In this document: in pieces, positions 30,287 to 39,182 of the stretch
Layout: the number at the start of each line of letters is the position of its first letter
Position numbering within the stretch: position 1 is the first letter of the stretch
Source of the DNA: Streptomyces sp. MBT65
GTDB lineage: Bacteria > Actinomycetota > Actinomycetes > Streptomycetales > Streptomycetaceae
DNA length: 49,582 nt
NCBI RefSeq assembly: GCF_016612545.1
Contig: NZ_JAENRY010000021.1
Span: 1-49,582 of the forward strand
Reading direction: 5' to 3'
Program-made: the position numbers and the translations under genes
Notes under the pieces: generated by a model
Told to the model about the DNA's origin: nothing
Database searches by the model: none
What the model saw: the letters and a program-made list of their open reading frames with translations, nothing else

Positions 30287-31727
30287 TCATCATCGCCTTG
30301 GCCACCGGGGCCGCCAAGCCGTTGCCGCTGATCTCCGACCGTGCCGCGTCCGACTGCTCGACCACGACGGCCACGGCGACTTCTTTCCCGGTGTCGTCGG
30401 ACTTGCCGTAGGACGTGAACCAGGCATACGGCGACTGGTCGTTGTTCTCGCCGTGCTGGGCCGTGCCCGTCTTGCCGCCCACCGTGACGCCGGCGATCCG
30501 GGCGTTCGTGCCGGTGCCCTCGGTGATGACCGTCTGCATCGCCGACTGGAGTTGCTGGGCGGTGCGCGAGCTGACGATCTGCTGCGTCGTCGTGTTGTCG
30601 TCGTAGTTGTGGACCACATCGCCGCCGCTGTCGGTGGTCTCCGACACCATGTGCGGGGAGACCAGCTTGCCGTCGTTGGCTATGGCGGCCGACACCATGG
30701 CCATCTGGAGCGGGGTGGCCGTCACGTCGTACTGGCCGATGCCGGTCAGGGCCGTGGACGACTTGTCCATGTTCGACGGGTACACGCTCGGGTACGCCCG
30801 CACCGGGATGTCCAGCTTGTCGTCGTTGAAGCCGAACTTCTCGGCCATCGCCCTGACCTTGTCCTGCCCCAGGTCGACGGCCATCTTCGCGAACACGGTG
30901 TTGCACGAGTACTGGAGCGCGACCCGGATCGAGGCGTTGGTGCAGGGCGCGGAGGAGCTCTCGTTCCTCAGCGGGGTGACCGTGCCCGGCAGGGTGTACG
31001 GCGAGGGGCTCGTCGTCTTCTGGTCCACCGACGAGTACAGGCCGTCCTCCAGCGCGGCCGCCGCCACGACCAGCTTGAACGTCGATCCCGGCGGCAGCGG
31101 CTGGCGCAGCGCGCGGTTGGTCAGCGGCTTGTCCGCGTCCGCGTTGAGCTGCTTCCACGCGGACGCGGCGGTGTCGGCGTCGGTCAGCGTCGAGGGGTCG
31201 TAGGACGGGGTCGAGACGACGGCGAGGATCTTGCCGGTCGTCGGATCGATCGCCACGGCGGCACCCTTCTTGTCGCCGAGCGCGTCGTACGCCGCCTTCT
31301 GCACATCAGGGTCGATCGTCGTCACCACGTTGCCCGGGGCGGCCCGCTCGCCGGTGACCGTGTCCATGGCGGTGTTCAGGCTGCTGTCCGTGCCGTCGAG
31401 GAGATCCGCGTAGATCCCCTCCAACTGCGTCGGCGCGTAACTCTGCGAGGCATAGCCCGTCACCGCCGCGTACAGCTTGCCGTCCGTGTACGTGCGTTTG
31501 TACGCGAGGTCGCTGCTGCTCTCCGTCCGGGCCGAGCCGGTGATCGCGTTCCCGGCCACGATGATGTTCCCGAGCGGGTCCGCGTACGTCTTGATCGCGT
31601 TCCGTCGGTTGTCCTGGTCGTCCGCGAGTGCCCGGCCGTCGTAGAACTGCACCCAGGTCGCCCTCACCAGGAGAGCGAACACGAGGAGCAGTACGAACAC
31701 GGAGGTGCGTCTGATCGTCTTGTTCAT
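30267..31727 (-). CDS. Class B penicillin-binding protein (PBP2/PbpA-like)
   Basis: This 486-residue transpeptidase has an N-terminal membrane anchor (TSVFVLLLVFALLVRATWV), a dimerisation domain to about residue 150, and the catalytic motifs PGSTFKL (Ser215, Lys218), YSCNTVF (SxN) and GGKTGTAQHG (KTG). It cross-links peptidoglycan outside the membrane. In Streptomyces a PbpA of this length usually stands next to a RodA/FtsW gene; here it stands alone, which suggests a paralogue. The C terminus ends KAALKS, with the stop created by a tandem duplication. Confidence 0.92.
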   Translation of the reverse strand: MNKTIRRTSVFVLLLVFALLVRATWVQFYDGRALADDQDNRRNAIKTYADPLGNIIVAGNAITGSARTESSSDLAYKRTYTDGKLYAAVTGYASQSYAPTQLEGIYADLLDGTDSSLNTAMDTVTGERAAPGNVVTTIDPDVQKAAYDALGDKKGAAVAIDPTTGKILAVVSTPSYDPSTLTDADTAASAWKQLNADADKPLTNRALRQPLPPGSTFKLVVAAAALEDGLYSSVDQKTTSPSPYTLPGTVTPLRNESSSAPCTNASIRVALQYSCNTVFAKMAVDLGQDKVRAMAEKFGFNDDKLDIPVRAYPSVYPSNMDKSSTALTGIGQYDVTATPLQMAMVSAAIANDGKLVSPHMVSETTDSGGDVVHNYDDNTTTQQIVSSRTAQQLQSAMQTVITEGTGTNARIAGVTVGGKTGTAQHGENNDQSPYAWFTSYGKSDDTGKEVAVAVVVEQSDAARSEISGNGLAAPVAKAMMKAALKS

Positions 31728-31791
31728 CCCGCTCTGAAGACGACCGGGCGGGAACGAATCGTTCCCTTACGGCGCTTTTCTCATCCAGCGC

Positions 31792-32265
31792 TCATGAAGT
31801 CAGCGTCAGGAGGAGTTCGTCGATCTCCTCGCCGCGCGCGTTCGCGAACCCCCGGTCGTGGCCGGTGACCACGAAGCCGCACTTCTCCAGTACGCGCCGG
31901 GACGCCGCGTTGTCGGCCGCCACGCGCGCGTGCAGCGGGCGTTCGGGCTCCTCGGCCAGCAGGTCGCGCAGTGCGGCCGTCGCGATGCCCTTGCCCCAGT
32001 AGGCGCGGTCGATCCAGTACGTCACCTCGCGCTCGCCGGGCTCGCCGTACACCGCCGCGCTGCCCACCACGTCGCCGTCCACGAGGACCGTGCGATTCAG
32101 TACGTCGGCCTGGGCGCGGATGCGCTTCCAGTGGGCGTCGAAGGCGTCCCGGTCGGCCGGGTCCTTGTGGGTGAAGGCGGCCATGCGCAGCGACTCGGGG
32201 TCGTTCGTCTGCCGGAAGAAGACCGGCAGATCGCTGTCGTGGACAGGACGGAGCGCGACCTCCAT
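31792..32265 (-). CDS. GNAT family N-acetyltransferase
   Basis: This 157-residue protein has the acetyl-CoA loop in YWIDRAYWGKGIATAALRDLL and the ADNAASRRVLEKCGF helix of RimJ/RimL-type enzymes. I chose the ATG at 32265 because GGAGG lies 5 bases upstream; the upstream in-frame ATGs at 32289 and 32277 are less well placed. The substrate is unknown. It reads away from the IclR gene in the same direction, 27 bases downstream of it. Confidence 0.85.
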   Translation of the reverse strand: MEVALRPVHDSDLPVFFRQTNDPESLRMAAFTHKDPADRDAFDAHWKRIRAQADVLNRTVLVDGDVVGSAAVYGEPGEREVTYWIDRAYWGKGIATAALRDLLAEEPERPLHARVAADNAASRRVLEKCGFVVTGHDRGFANARGEEIDELLLTLTS

Positions 32266-32292
32266 GAATACCTCCATGCGTGACGTCACGGG

Positions 32293-33066
32293 TCAGAGTC
32301 GCCGGGTGGCGAGGGTCAGCCGGTCGCGGGCGTCGAACAGGGCGTCCTTCACCATCTGTTCGTGCGCGGGCGTCAGCCGGGCCACCGGCACCGAGCAGCT
32401 GATCGCGTCCCGGGCCGGGGTGCGGTACGGGATCGCGACGCCGAAGCAGCGCAGACCCAGCGTGTTCTCCTCGCGGTCCACGGCGAAGCCCTGCTCGCGG
32501 ACCGTGTGCAGCTCCTCGATGAGCTTCTCGCGGTCGGTGATCGTGTGCTCGGTGAGCGCGGGCAGCGTCTCCGGGAGCATCTTGCGGACCTGCTCGTCCG
32601 AGTAGGTGCTCAGCAGCGCCTTGCCCAGCGAGGTCGAGTGCGCCGGGAGGCGGCGGCCGACGCGGGTGAAGGGCCGTAGATAGTGCTGCGACTGGCGGGT
32701 GGCCAGATAGACCACGTTCGTGCCGTCGAGGCGGGCGAGGTGGATGGTCTCCGTGGTGTCGTCCGAGAGACGGTCCAGGGTGGGGCGGGCCGCCGCCACG
32801 ACCTCGTCGCCGTCGATGTAGGAGGTGCCGACCAGCAGCGCCCGGACACCGATGCCGTAGCGCGTGCCCGTCGCGTCCGTCTCCACCCAGCCCAGCTCCA
32901 CGAGTGTGCGCAGCAGCATGTAGAGGCTGGACTTGGGGTAGCCGACGGCCTCCTGGACCGCCGCGAGGGAGTGCATACCGGGCCGGCCCGCGAAGTATTC
33001 GAGCAGCTCCACCGTCCGCACCGCGGACTTGACCTGTGCCCCGCCGCCTGTCTCGCCTGCCGACAT
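32293..33066 (-). CDS. IclR family transcriptional regulator
   Basis: This 257-residue protein has an N-terminal winged helix (SAVRTVELLEYFAGRPGMHSL, VGYPKSSLYMLLRTLVELGWV) and the C-terminal IclR effector domain with SLGKALLSTYSD, LRCFGVAIPYRTPARDAISCS-like segments. IclR regulators usually control catabolic genes such as sugar acid and aromatic pathways. The start is the ATG at 33066. It is divergent from the aldehyde dehydrogenase, and dyads in the shared gap suggest it controls that gene. Confidence 0.9.
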   Translation of the reverse strand: MSAGETGGGAQVKSAVRTVELLEYFAGRPGMHSLAAVQEAVGYPKSSLYMLLRTLVELGWVETDATGTRYGIGVRALLVGTSYIDGDEVVAAARPTLDRLSDDTTETIHLARLDGTNVVYLATRQSQHYLRPFTRVGRRLPAHSTSLGKALLSTYSDEQVRKMLPETLPALTEHTITDREKLIEELHTVREQGFAVDREENTLGLRCFGVAIPYRTPARDAISCSVPVARLTPAHEQMVKDALFDARDRLTLATRRL

Positions 33067-33082
33067 CGCCCTTGACCCCTTC

Positions 33083-33156
33083 GTTCGACGAGAACCTTGA
33101 GTTATCGTCTCCACGAGCATATTCACCATAAGAGACAGCGTTCAGCATATCGAACG
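33083..33156. promoter_or_regulatory. Two GTTC/GAAC dyads between IclR and aldehyde dehydrogenase
   Basis: GTTC-GACGA-GAAC (33083-33095) and CGTTC-AGCATATC-GAACG (33139-33156) share the GTTC/GAAC arms. They are good candidates for IclR binding sites in a 140-base divergent control region. An ATTCACC/GGTGAAT pair (33121 and 33162) also brackets the second dyad. Confidence 0.45.
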
Positions 33157-33206
33157 AGCCTGGTGAATGACCCAGAACTGCGGCATTACATGTGGAGGGA
33201 CCCCCG

Positions 33207-34736
33207 GTGGCAGCAGCACCAGTCTGGAGTGTCGACCCCCGAACCGGGAAGCAGCGGGAACAGGTTGCGGTGGAGGCCACAGCCCAGGAGGTGGACGCCA
33301 CCGTCCGCGCGGCGCACGCCGCGCGCGGCTCGCTCGCCGACGGTACGGTCCGCGCGGCCTTCCTGCGCGGCGCCGCCGACCAGCTCGAAGCGGCCAAGAA
33401 CCAGTTGGTCGAGGTCGCCGACGCGGAGACCGCGCTCGGCCCGGTCCGGCTGAACGGTGAACTGGCCCGCACCTGCTACCAGTTGAGGGCCTTCGCGGAC
33501 ATCGTCGACGAGGGCGCCTTCCTCGACGTGGTGATCAACCACCCCGACGACACGGCCACCCCGCCGATCCCGGACCTGCGCCGCTACAAGGTGCCGCTGG
33601 GCGTCGTCGCCGTCTACTCGGCGTCCAACTTCCCCTTCGCCTTCTCCGTCCCCGGCGGCGACACCGCGAGCGCGCTGGCCGCCGGCTGTCCGGTCGTCGT
33701 CAAGGCCCACCCCGACCACCCCGGCCTGTCCGAGCTGGTCGCGAAGGTGCTGCGCCGGGCCGCCGCCGAGCAGGGCATCCCGGACGGCGTCCTCGGCCTG
33801 GTCCACGGCTTCGAGGCGGGCGTCGAACTGGTCAAGCACCCGTTGGTCTCGGCGGCCGGGTTCACCGGTTCCGTACGAGGCGGTCGTGCCCTCTTCGACG
33901 CGGCGGCCGCCCGCCCGGTCCCGATCCCCTTCCATGGCGAACTCGGTTCCCTCAACCCGGTGTTCGTCACCGAGGCGGCGGCGACCGAGCGTGCCGAGGC
34001 GATCGGCACGGGGCTCGCGGGGTCCATGACCCTGGGCGTCGGCCAGTTCTGTGTGAAGCCGGGGCTGGTGCTCGTGCCGTCCGGCTCCGCCGGGGACGGG
34101 CTGGTCAAGTCGCTCACCGATGCCGTCAGTGACACGGACTCCGGGGTGCTCCTCGACCACAGGATGCGGGACAACTTCCTCGCGGGGGTCAGCGAGCGGG
34201 CTCAACTCCCCGATGTGGACTCGCCGGTGACGCCCGGCGCGGGCAGCGAGCACACGGTGAGCCCCGGGTTCCTGACGGTGCCGGCGGAGAGGCTCGCGTC
34301 CGAGGGGGCGTACGACCTGCTCCTCGAGGAGTGCTTCGGGCCGGTCACCGTGGTGGCACGCTACGACGACGACGCGCAGGCGCAGGCCGTGCTGTCGCGA
34401 CTGCCCGGGAATCTTACGGCGACGGTTCATCTGTCGGCGGAGGAAGCGGCCGGGGAGGGACGTGGGGCGGAGATCCTCGCGGAGCTCACGCCGTTGGCCG
34501 GGCGGGTGTTGGTGAACGCGTGGCCCACCGGGGTCGCCGTGGCGCCGGCGCAGCATCACGGGGGGCCGTACCCCGCTACGACGTCCACCTCGACTTCTGT
34601 TGGTGGTACGGCGATTGAGCGGTGGCTGCGACCTGTGGCTTACCAGAACACTCCTGAAGCGTTGCTTCCGTTGGAGTTGCGCGACGGCAATCCGCTGGGC
34701 CTGCCTCGGCGTTATGACGGGCACTTGGAGCGGTAG
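33207..34736 (+). CDS. NADP-dependent aldehyde dehydrogenase, alpha-ketoglutarate semialdehyde (2,5-dioxovalerate) type
   Basis: This 509-residue enzyme belongs to the ALDH group annotated as 2,5-dioxovalerate dehydrogenase. The motifs are VVAVYSASNFPFAFSVPGGD (cofactor/active site strand), FHGELGSLNPVFV (catalytic Glu region) and GVGQFCVKPG with Cys282. It should oxidise 2-oxoglutarate semialdehyde to 2-oxoglutarate, the last step of oxidative pentose and glucarate routes. The GTG at 33207 has GGAGGG 7 bases upstream; the 33192 GTG lies on that site. It stands beside IclR and far from the sugar-acid operon. Confidence 0.88.
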   Translation: MAAAPVWSVDPRTGKQREQVAVEATAQEVDATVRAAHAARGSLADGTVRAAFLRGAADQLEAAKNQLVEVADAETALGPVRLNGELARTCYQLRAFADIVDEGAFLDVVINHPDDTATPPIPDLRRYKVPLGVVAVYSASNFPFAFSVPGGDTASALAAGCPVVVKAHPDHPGLSELVAKVLRRAAAEQGIPDGVLGLVHGFEAGVELVKHPLVSAAGFTGSVRGGRALFDAAAARPVPIPFHGELGSLNPVFVTEAAATERAEAIGTGLAGSMTLGVGQFCVKPGLVLVPSGSAGDGLVKSLTDAVSDTDSGVLLDHRMRDNFLAGVSERAQLPDVDSPVTPGAGSEHTVSPGFLTVPAERLASEGAYDLLLEECFGPVTVVARYDDDAQAQAVLSRLPGNLTATVHLSAEEAAGEGRGAEILAELTPLAGRVLVNAWPTGVAVAPAQHHGGPYPATTSTSTSVGGTAIERWLRPVAYQNTPEALLPLELRDGNPLGLPRRYDGHLER

Positions 34737-34828
34737 CGGCGTTGGGGGTGCGGTGGATTTCCGTCCGACGGTCCGTTGTGGCCGACCGCACACCTGAAAG
34801 CAATTTCCTGGCCTGCGATGATGAGTGG

Positions 34829-35437
34829 ATGGACTTGGAACTCACCCAACTGCCCTTTCCCCTCCGCACCTACGGGCCCGACGGGCATTGGTCCTACGAG
34901 GACGGTGTGCTCAGCGGGTGGGCCGGGCCCCGGCAGGATCGCTTCGTGCCGCCCACCGGGGAAGGGCTGGAACCCGCCTCCGACGCGCCCCGGTTGCTGG
35001 GGGCGCCGCACGGTGACTTCCAGCTCATCGCCCGCGTCACCGTCGGGTTCGCGGGGTCCTTCGACGCCGGGGTGCTCTACGTCCACGTCGGTGAGCGGGC
35101 CTGGGCCAAGTTGTGTCTGGAGTACTCCCCGGACGTGCCGACCGTCTGCACGGTGGTCACCCGAGGGCATTCGGACGACGCCAACTCCTTCACGGTCGAG
35201 GGCAGTTCGGTATGGCTACGCGTGAGCCGCACCGGCCGTGCCTTCGCCTTCCACGCCTCCCGGGACGGTGAGCGCTGGATATTCGTCCGGCTCTTCACCC
35301 TCGGGGACGAGAAGGAGACGGACGCGGCGCTGGTCGGATTCATGACGCAGTCGCCGATGGGGGAGGGGTGTGTCGTGACGTACGACCACCTTGAGTTCAG
35401 GCCGAGTTGGCCGGACGACCTGAGAGACGGAAGCTGA
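34829..35437 (+). CDS. DUF1349 family protein (concanavalin-like fold)
   Basis: This 202-residue protein matches the DUF1349 type, a compact beta-jelly-roll with GHWSYEDGVLSGWAGPRQD, DFQLIARVTVGFAGSFDAG, WAKLCLEYSPDVPTVCTVVT and VTYDHLEFRP. Catalytic function is unknown; members may bind sugars. There is no signal peptide. Its last 41 bases overlap the convergent MFS transporter gene. The ATG at 34829 is chosen over an upstream alternative rich in Arg. Confidence 0.85.
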   Translation: MDLELTQLPFPLRTYGPDGHWSYEDGVLSGWAGPRQDRFVPPTGEGLEPASDAPRLLGAPHGDFQLIARVTVGFAGSFDAGVLYVHVGERAWAKLCLEYSPDVPTVCTVVTRGHSDDANSFTVEGSSVWLRVSRTGRAFAFHASRDGERWIFVRLFTLGDEKETDAALVGFMTQSPMGEGCVVTYDHLEFRPSWPDDLRDGS

Positions 35438-36779
35438 GGCAGGCCGTCACCGTGAAGAGGGCCGCGCTGATCGCGAGGCTCTCCCGCAGGCCCGTCGTGA
35501 AACCGTCGGAGACCAGCGCCCCGAACACGGCGATCCCCAGCCCACCCGACACCTGCCGCGCCGAGTTGAGCACCCCGGCCGCCAGACCCGCCCGCTCGGC
35601 CGGTACCGCGTCCATCATCGCGATGGTCAGCGGCGGGACCGTCAGGGCGCAGCCGAGGGCCATCGGGACGAGGAGCCAGGCCACCAGGAGCGGGGGCGTG
35701 CGCTCGTCGACGCAGAGCAGGACGAGTGAGCCCAGCGCGGCGAGCGACTGGCCGATCAGCATGGGCCGTTGGGCGCCGTGGCGGGCCGCCAGTTTGCCCG
35801 ACACGAGGTTCGTCACTCCGATCAGACCGGTCATCGGCAGGAACATCAGCCCGGCGTACAGCGCCGAACGGCCCTGCACCCGCTGGAAGAAGAGCGAGAA
35901 GACGAAGACCAGGCCGAAGAAAGCGACACTGCACGCGACGCCCGAGGCGACCGCCACGGACACCGTACGACTGCGGAACAGGCCGAACGGCACCACCGGA
36001 TGCGACTGGCGCAGCTCGACCCGGACGAAGAGCGCGCCCGCGAGGATCGCGACGAGCAGCGCGACGATCCCGGTCACCCCGCCCTCGATCACCGCGAAGG
36101 TCACGGACGTCAAAGTGATCACCGCGAGGAGTTGGCCCGGCAGGTCCAGCGGTGCGGGCCGGCGTTCCGAGCGCGGCGCCCGGAGCAGCAGCGACAGCGC
36201 CACCGCGCCCAGCGGCAGATTGACGAAGAAGACGCCCCGCCAGTCCCAGAGCGTGGTCAGCGCACCGCCCGCCACCGGACCGAGGGCCACCGCCACCGCG
36301 CCCCCGGCCGCCCAGGTCGCCACCGCCCGCGCCCTCTTGGCCGGTTCGGCGTAGGCCTGTCGTACGAGGGACAGCGAGGCCGGCAGGACGACGGCCGCCG
36401 CCACACCCTGCGCCACGCGCGCGACGATCAGCGCGGGCAGGTTCGGGGCCAGGCCGCAGGCGGCCGAGGCGAGGGTGAAGACCGCGAGGCCGATCGCGTA
36501 CGCGCGGCTCGCCCCGGCCCGGTCCGCGAAGGCGCCGGTGGACAGCATCAGCGCGGCGAAGGACAGCGTGTACGCGTCGACCACCCACTGAAGCCCCGAC
36601 ATCCCGCCGCCGAACGCGTCCTCGATGGACGGCAGCGCCACGTTCACCACGGACGCGTCGAGGCTGATGAGCGCGAAACCGAGGAGGGCGGCCACGAGGA
36701 CCAGGGCCGGGGAGGGGTTCTTCAAGTCGCCGATGAGGGGCGGGAGTTGGGTGGTGGACGTGGGGGTCGGGGTTGTCAT
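35397..36779 (-). CDS. MFS multidrug exporter (DHA2/EmrB-QacA type, 14 helices)
   Basis: This 460-residue transporter has 12-14 hydrophobic segments, motif A-like region DRAGASRAY near residue 90 and a motif C region (GPVAGGALTTLWDWRGVFFVNLPLG) typical of DHA2 exporters. It should pump drugs or metabolites out in exchange for protons. The CAT at 36777-36779 marks the start. It is divergent from the GlxA-type regulator, which probably controls it. Its 3' end overlaps the DUF1349 gene. Confidence 0.9.
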   Translation of the reverse strand: MTTPTPTSTTQLPPLIGDLKNPSPALVLVAALLGFALISLDASVVNVALPSIEDAFGGGMSGLQWVVDAYTLSFAALMLSTGAFADRAGASRAYAIGLAVFTLASAACGLAPNLPALIVARVAQGVAAAVVLPASLSLVRQAYAEPAKRARAVATWAAGGAVAVALGPVAGGALTTLWDWRGVFFVNLPLGAVALSLLLRAPRSERRPAPLDLPGQLLAVITLTSVTFAVIEGGVTGIVALLVAILAGALFVRVELRQSHPVVPFGLFRSRTVSVAVASGVACSVAFFGLVFVFSLFFQRVQGRSALYAGLMFLPMTGLIGVTNLVSGKLAARHGAQRPMLIGQSLAALGSLVLLCVDERTPPLLVAWLLVPMALGCALTVPPLTIAMMDAVPAERAGLAAGVLNSARQVSGGLGIAVFGALVSDGFTTGLRESLAISAALFTVTACLSFRLSGRPANSA

Positions 36780-36849
36780 GCGTCCATGCTGCGGATGCGC
36801 GACGCCGTAGAGTAGTGGCTGGAACGCCATACACCCGGAGGTTCTGGCC

Positions 36850-37845
36850 ATGGACCGGTCCAGCCGTCCCCGTCGGGTCGCCGTCGTCGCGGCGACCCCC
36901 GTCTCGATGTTCAACCTCGCCATCCCCGAGCTGCTGTTCGAGCGGGTCGAGATCGACGGGGAGCCGGGCTACGAGACGCTGATCTGCGCCCCGGAGCCGG
37001 GACCTGTCCCCACCACGGGCGGCCTCGACCTGCACGTTCGGCGCGACCTCGAGGTCGTGCGGGACGCGGACACGGTGCTCGTCGTCGGTACGGGCCACCG
37101 GTACACGCCCGATCCGCGCACGGTCGCCGCCCTCCGCGAGGCCGCCGCCGCGGGAACGCGCATCGCCTCCATCTGCAGCGGCGCGTTCGCCCTGGCCGAG
37201 GCGGGACTCCTGGACGGCCGCCGGGCCACGACGTACTGGAACCAGGCGGAGGAACTCCGCAGCCGCTACCCGGAGATCGACCTCACCGGCGATGTCCTCT
37301 ACGTCCAGGACGGCCAGGTCCTGACCTCCTCCGGATACGCCGCCGGCATCGACCTCTGCCTGCACATCATCCGCACCGACTACGGCGCCGCCGTCGCCAA
37401 CGAGGTCGCCCGCCTCGCCCTCGTCGCGCCCGTACGCCCGGGCGGCCAGACCCAGTTCACCCAGACCCCGCTGCCGCCCGAACGCGGCACCGCCTGCGCC
37501 GACACCCGGGGCTGGGCCATGCGCAACCTCGACAAGCCGCTCACCCTCACCGACCTGGCCCGGCACGCGGGCGTGAGCGTCCGTACCCTCACCCGCCGCT
37601 TCCACGCGGAGAGCGCGGTGAGCCCGCTCCAATGGCTGCTCCACCAGCGCGTCGAGCGCGCCAAGGAACTCCTGGAGACCACCACCCTCCCCATGGACCA
37701 GGTGGCCCGCGCCTGCGGCCTGGGCACGGCGGACTCGCTGCGCGGCCACCTGGTCCGCCGCACCGGACTGACCCCGAGCGCCTACCGGGCGCAGTTCAGC
37801 CGGCTGGGAACCGAAACGGCGGGGGTCACGTCATCGGTCGCATGA
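36850..37845 (+). CDS. GlxA family transcriptional regulator (DJ-1/AraC)
   Basis: This 331-residue protein has an N-terminal DJ-1/PfpI amidotransferase-like domain (RRVAVVAATPVSMFNLAIPELLF, with RIASICSGAFALAEAG around the Cys) and a C-terminal AraC helix-turn-helix pair (TLTDLARHAGVSVRTLTRRF, MDQVARACGLGTADSLRGHL). The Cys in ICSGAFAL is kept. It is divergent from the MFS exporter. Its stop overlaps the start of the GNAT gene (ATGA), so the two are translationally coupled. Confidence 0.9.
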   Translation: MDRSSRPRRVAVVAATPVSMFNLAIPELLFERVEIDGEPGYETLICAPEPGPVPTTGGLDLHVRRDLEVVRDADTVLVVGTGHRYTPDPRTVAALREAAAAGTRIASICSGAFALAEAGLLDGRRATTYWNQAEELRSRYPEIDLTGDVLYVQDGQVLTSSGYAAGIDLCLHIIRTDYGAAVANEVARLALVAPVRPGGQTQFTQTPLPPERGTACADTRGWAMRNLDKPLTLTDLARHAGVSVRTLTRRFHAESAVSPLQWLLHQRVERAKELLETTTLPMDQVARACGLGTADSLRGHLVRRTGLTPSAYRAQFSRLGTETAGVTSSVA

Positions 37846-38333
37846 CGAGTGATCGCGCCATCGACACCCTGATGATCCGCACGGCTCTGCCGGCCGACGC
37901 GGAGGCCATCGCCGGCCTGCACTTCCGTGCCCGGTCGACCTACTACCCCGACGGCCTCCCGCCGTCCGACCTCGACTGGCGCGCCGCCTGGATGGGCTCC
38001 ATCGAACGCCCCGACGCCCATGTGCTGTGCGCGGTCGAGAGCGGCCGTATCGTCGCCATCGCCTCCTTCCGCACCGCGGACGGCGACCCGGCGGACACGG
38101 TCACGCTGTTCCAGTTCCACGTCGACCCCGACCGCTGGCGGGCCGGCCTCGGTACGGCCCTGCACGCGGCCTGCGTCGAGCAGTGGCGGGCCGACGCCCG
38201 GCGGACCGCCGTACTCGATGTGCATGTCGACAACGCACGGGCGCAGGCCTTCTACGTCCGTCAGGGCTGGGTCGCCGATCCGGACGACGGTGATCACCAT
38301 CTGGGGATGCGGCTGGCCGTCGGCGGGGAATGA
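37842..38333 (+). CDS. GNAT family N-acetyltransferase
   Basis: This 163-residue protein has the GNAT core: LIMIRTALPADAEAIAGLHF-like start, VDPDRWRAGLGTALHAACVE with the acetyl-CoA loop, and VHVDNARAQAFYVRQGWVAD. Substrate unknown. It is coupled to the GlxA regulator by ATGA overlap, so it may modify the compound or target connected with the MFS exporter, which is inference. Confidence 0.86.
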   Translation: MTSDRAIDTLMIRTALPADAEAIAGLHFRARSTYYPDGLPPSDLDWRAAWMGSIERPDAHVLCAVESGRIVAIASFRTADGDPADTVTLFQFHVDPDRWRAGLGTALHAACVEQWRADARRTAVLDVHVDNARAQAFYVRQGWVADPDDGDHHLGMRLAVGGE

Positions 38334-38408
38334 AGCGGGTCGGCGGAGCGTTCACGGGGGAAACGGAGGGAGTCTCCGTAGCCGTACACGTCTGGAAAGA
38401 GCCGAAGA

Positions 38409-39122
38409 ATGCGCGTCGAGATCTGGTCGGACATCGCCTGTCCCTGGTGCTACGTGGGCAAGGCCCGCTTCGAGAAGGCGCTCGACGCGTTTCCGCACCG
38501 CGACGGGGTCGAGGTCGTGCACCGGTCCTTCGAGCTGGACCCGGGCCGCGCCAAGGGCGACACCCAGCCCGTGCTGAAGATGCTCACCAAGAAGTACGGC
38601 ATGAGCGAGGCGCAGGCGCAGGCCGGCGAGGACAACCTGGGCGCGCAGGCCGCCGCCGAGGGGCTCGACTACCGCACCCGCGACCGTGACCACGGCAACA
38701 CCTTCGACATGCACCGCCTGCTCCACTTCGCCAAGGAGCGGGGCCGCCAGGACGAGCTGATCCAGGCGCTGTACAAGGCGAACTTCGCCGAGGAGCGGTC
38801 CGTGTTCGACAGCGACGAGCGGCTCGTCGAGCTGGCCGTCGGCGTCGGGCTGGACGCCGAGGAGGCCCGCAAGGTGCTCGCCGACCCGACCGCCTACGCC
38901 GACGACGTCCGCGCCGACGAGCGCGAGGCCGCCGAACTGGGCGCGAACGGCGTCCCGTTCTTCGTCCTCGACCGCAAGTACGGCGTCTCCGGCGCCCAGC
39001 CCGCCGAGGTCTTCGCCCAGGCACTGACCCAGGCGTGGGGCGAGCACTCCCCGCTGAAGCTGATCGACAGCGGCGACGCGGAGGCGTGCGGTCCCGACGG
39101 GTGCGCGGTGCCGCAGGCCTGA
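38409..39122 (+). CDS. DsbA/FrnE family thiol oxidoreductase
   Basis: This 237-residue thioredoxin-fold protein has the active-site CPWC at residues 11-14 (WSDIACPWCYVGK), the helical insertion, and the cis-Pro region NGVPFFVLDRKYGVSGAQ. It is the FrnE type, known from frenolicin biosynthesis and common in actinomycetes. It should have disulphide or glutathione/mycothiol-dependent isomerase-like activity. There is no signal peptide, so it is cytoplasmic. Confidence 0.92.
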   Translation: MRVEIWSDIACPWCYVGKARFEKALDAFPHRDGVEVVHRSFELDPGRAKGDTQPVLKMLTKKYGMSEAQAQAGEDNLGAQAAAEGLDYRTRDRDHGNTFDMHRLLHFAKERGRQDELIQALYKANFAEERSVFDSDERLVELAVGVGLDAEEARKVLADPTAYADDVRADEREAAELGANGVPFFVLDRKYGVSGAQPAEVFAQALTQAWGEHSPLKLIDSGDAEACGPDGCAVPQA

Positions 39123-39182
39123 AAACCGCAGGTCACACGCGACGCATAAGCATCGCTTAGAGGATTCACGCGAAAACGCGCA

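Noticed and set aside
29502..31868. 788-residue plus-strand ORF over the NCS2 and PBP genes
   Set aside because: It runs across two genes and a perfect terminator and is Arg-rich; both real genes have full motifs.
35077..37749. 890-residue minus-strand ORF over the MFS and GlxA genes
   Set aside because: The real reading frames show MFS and GlxA motifs; this frame is a GC-skew artefact.
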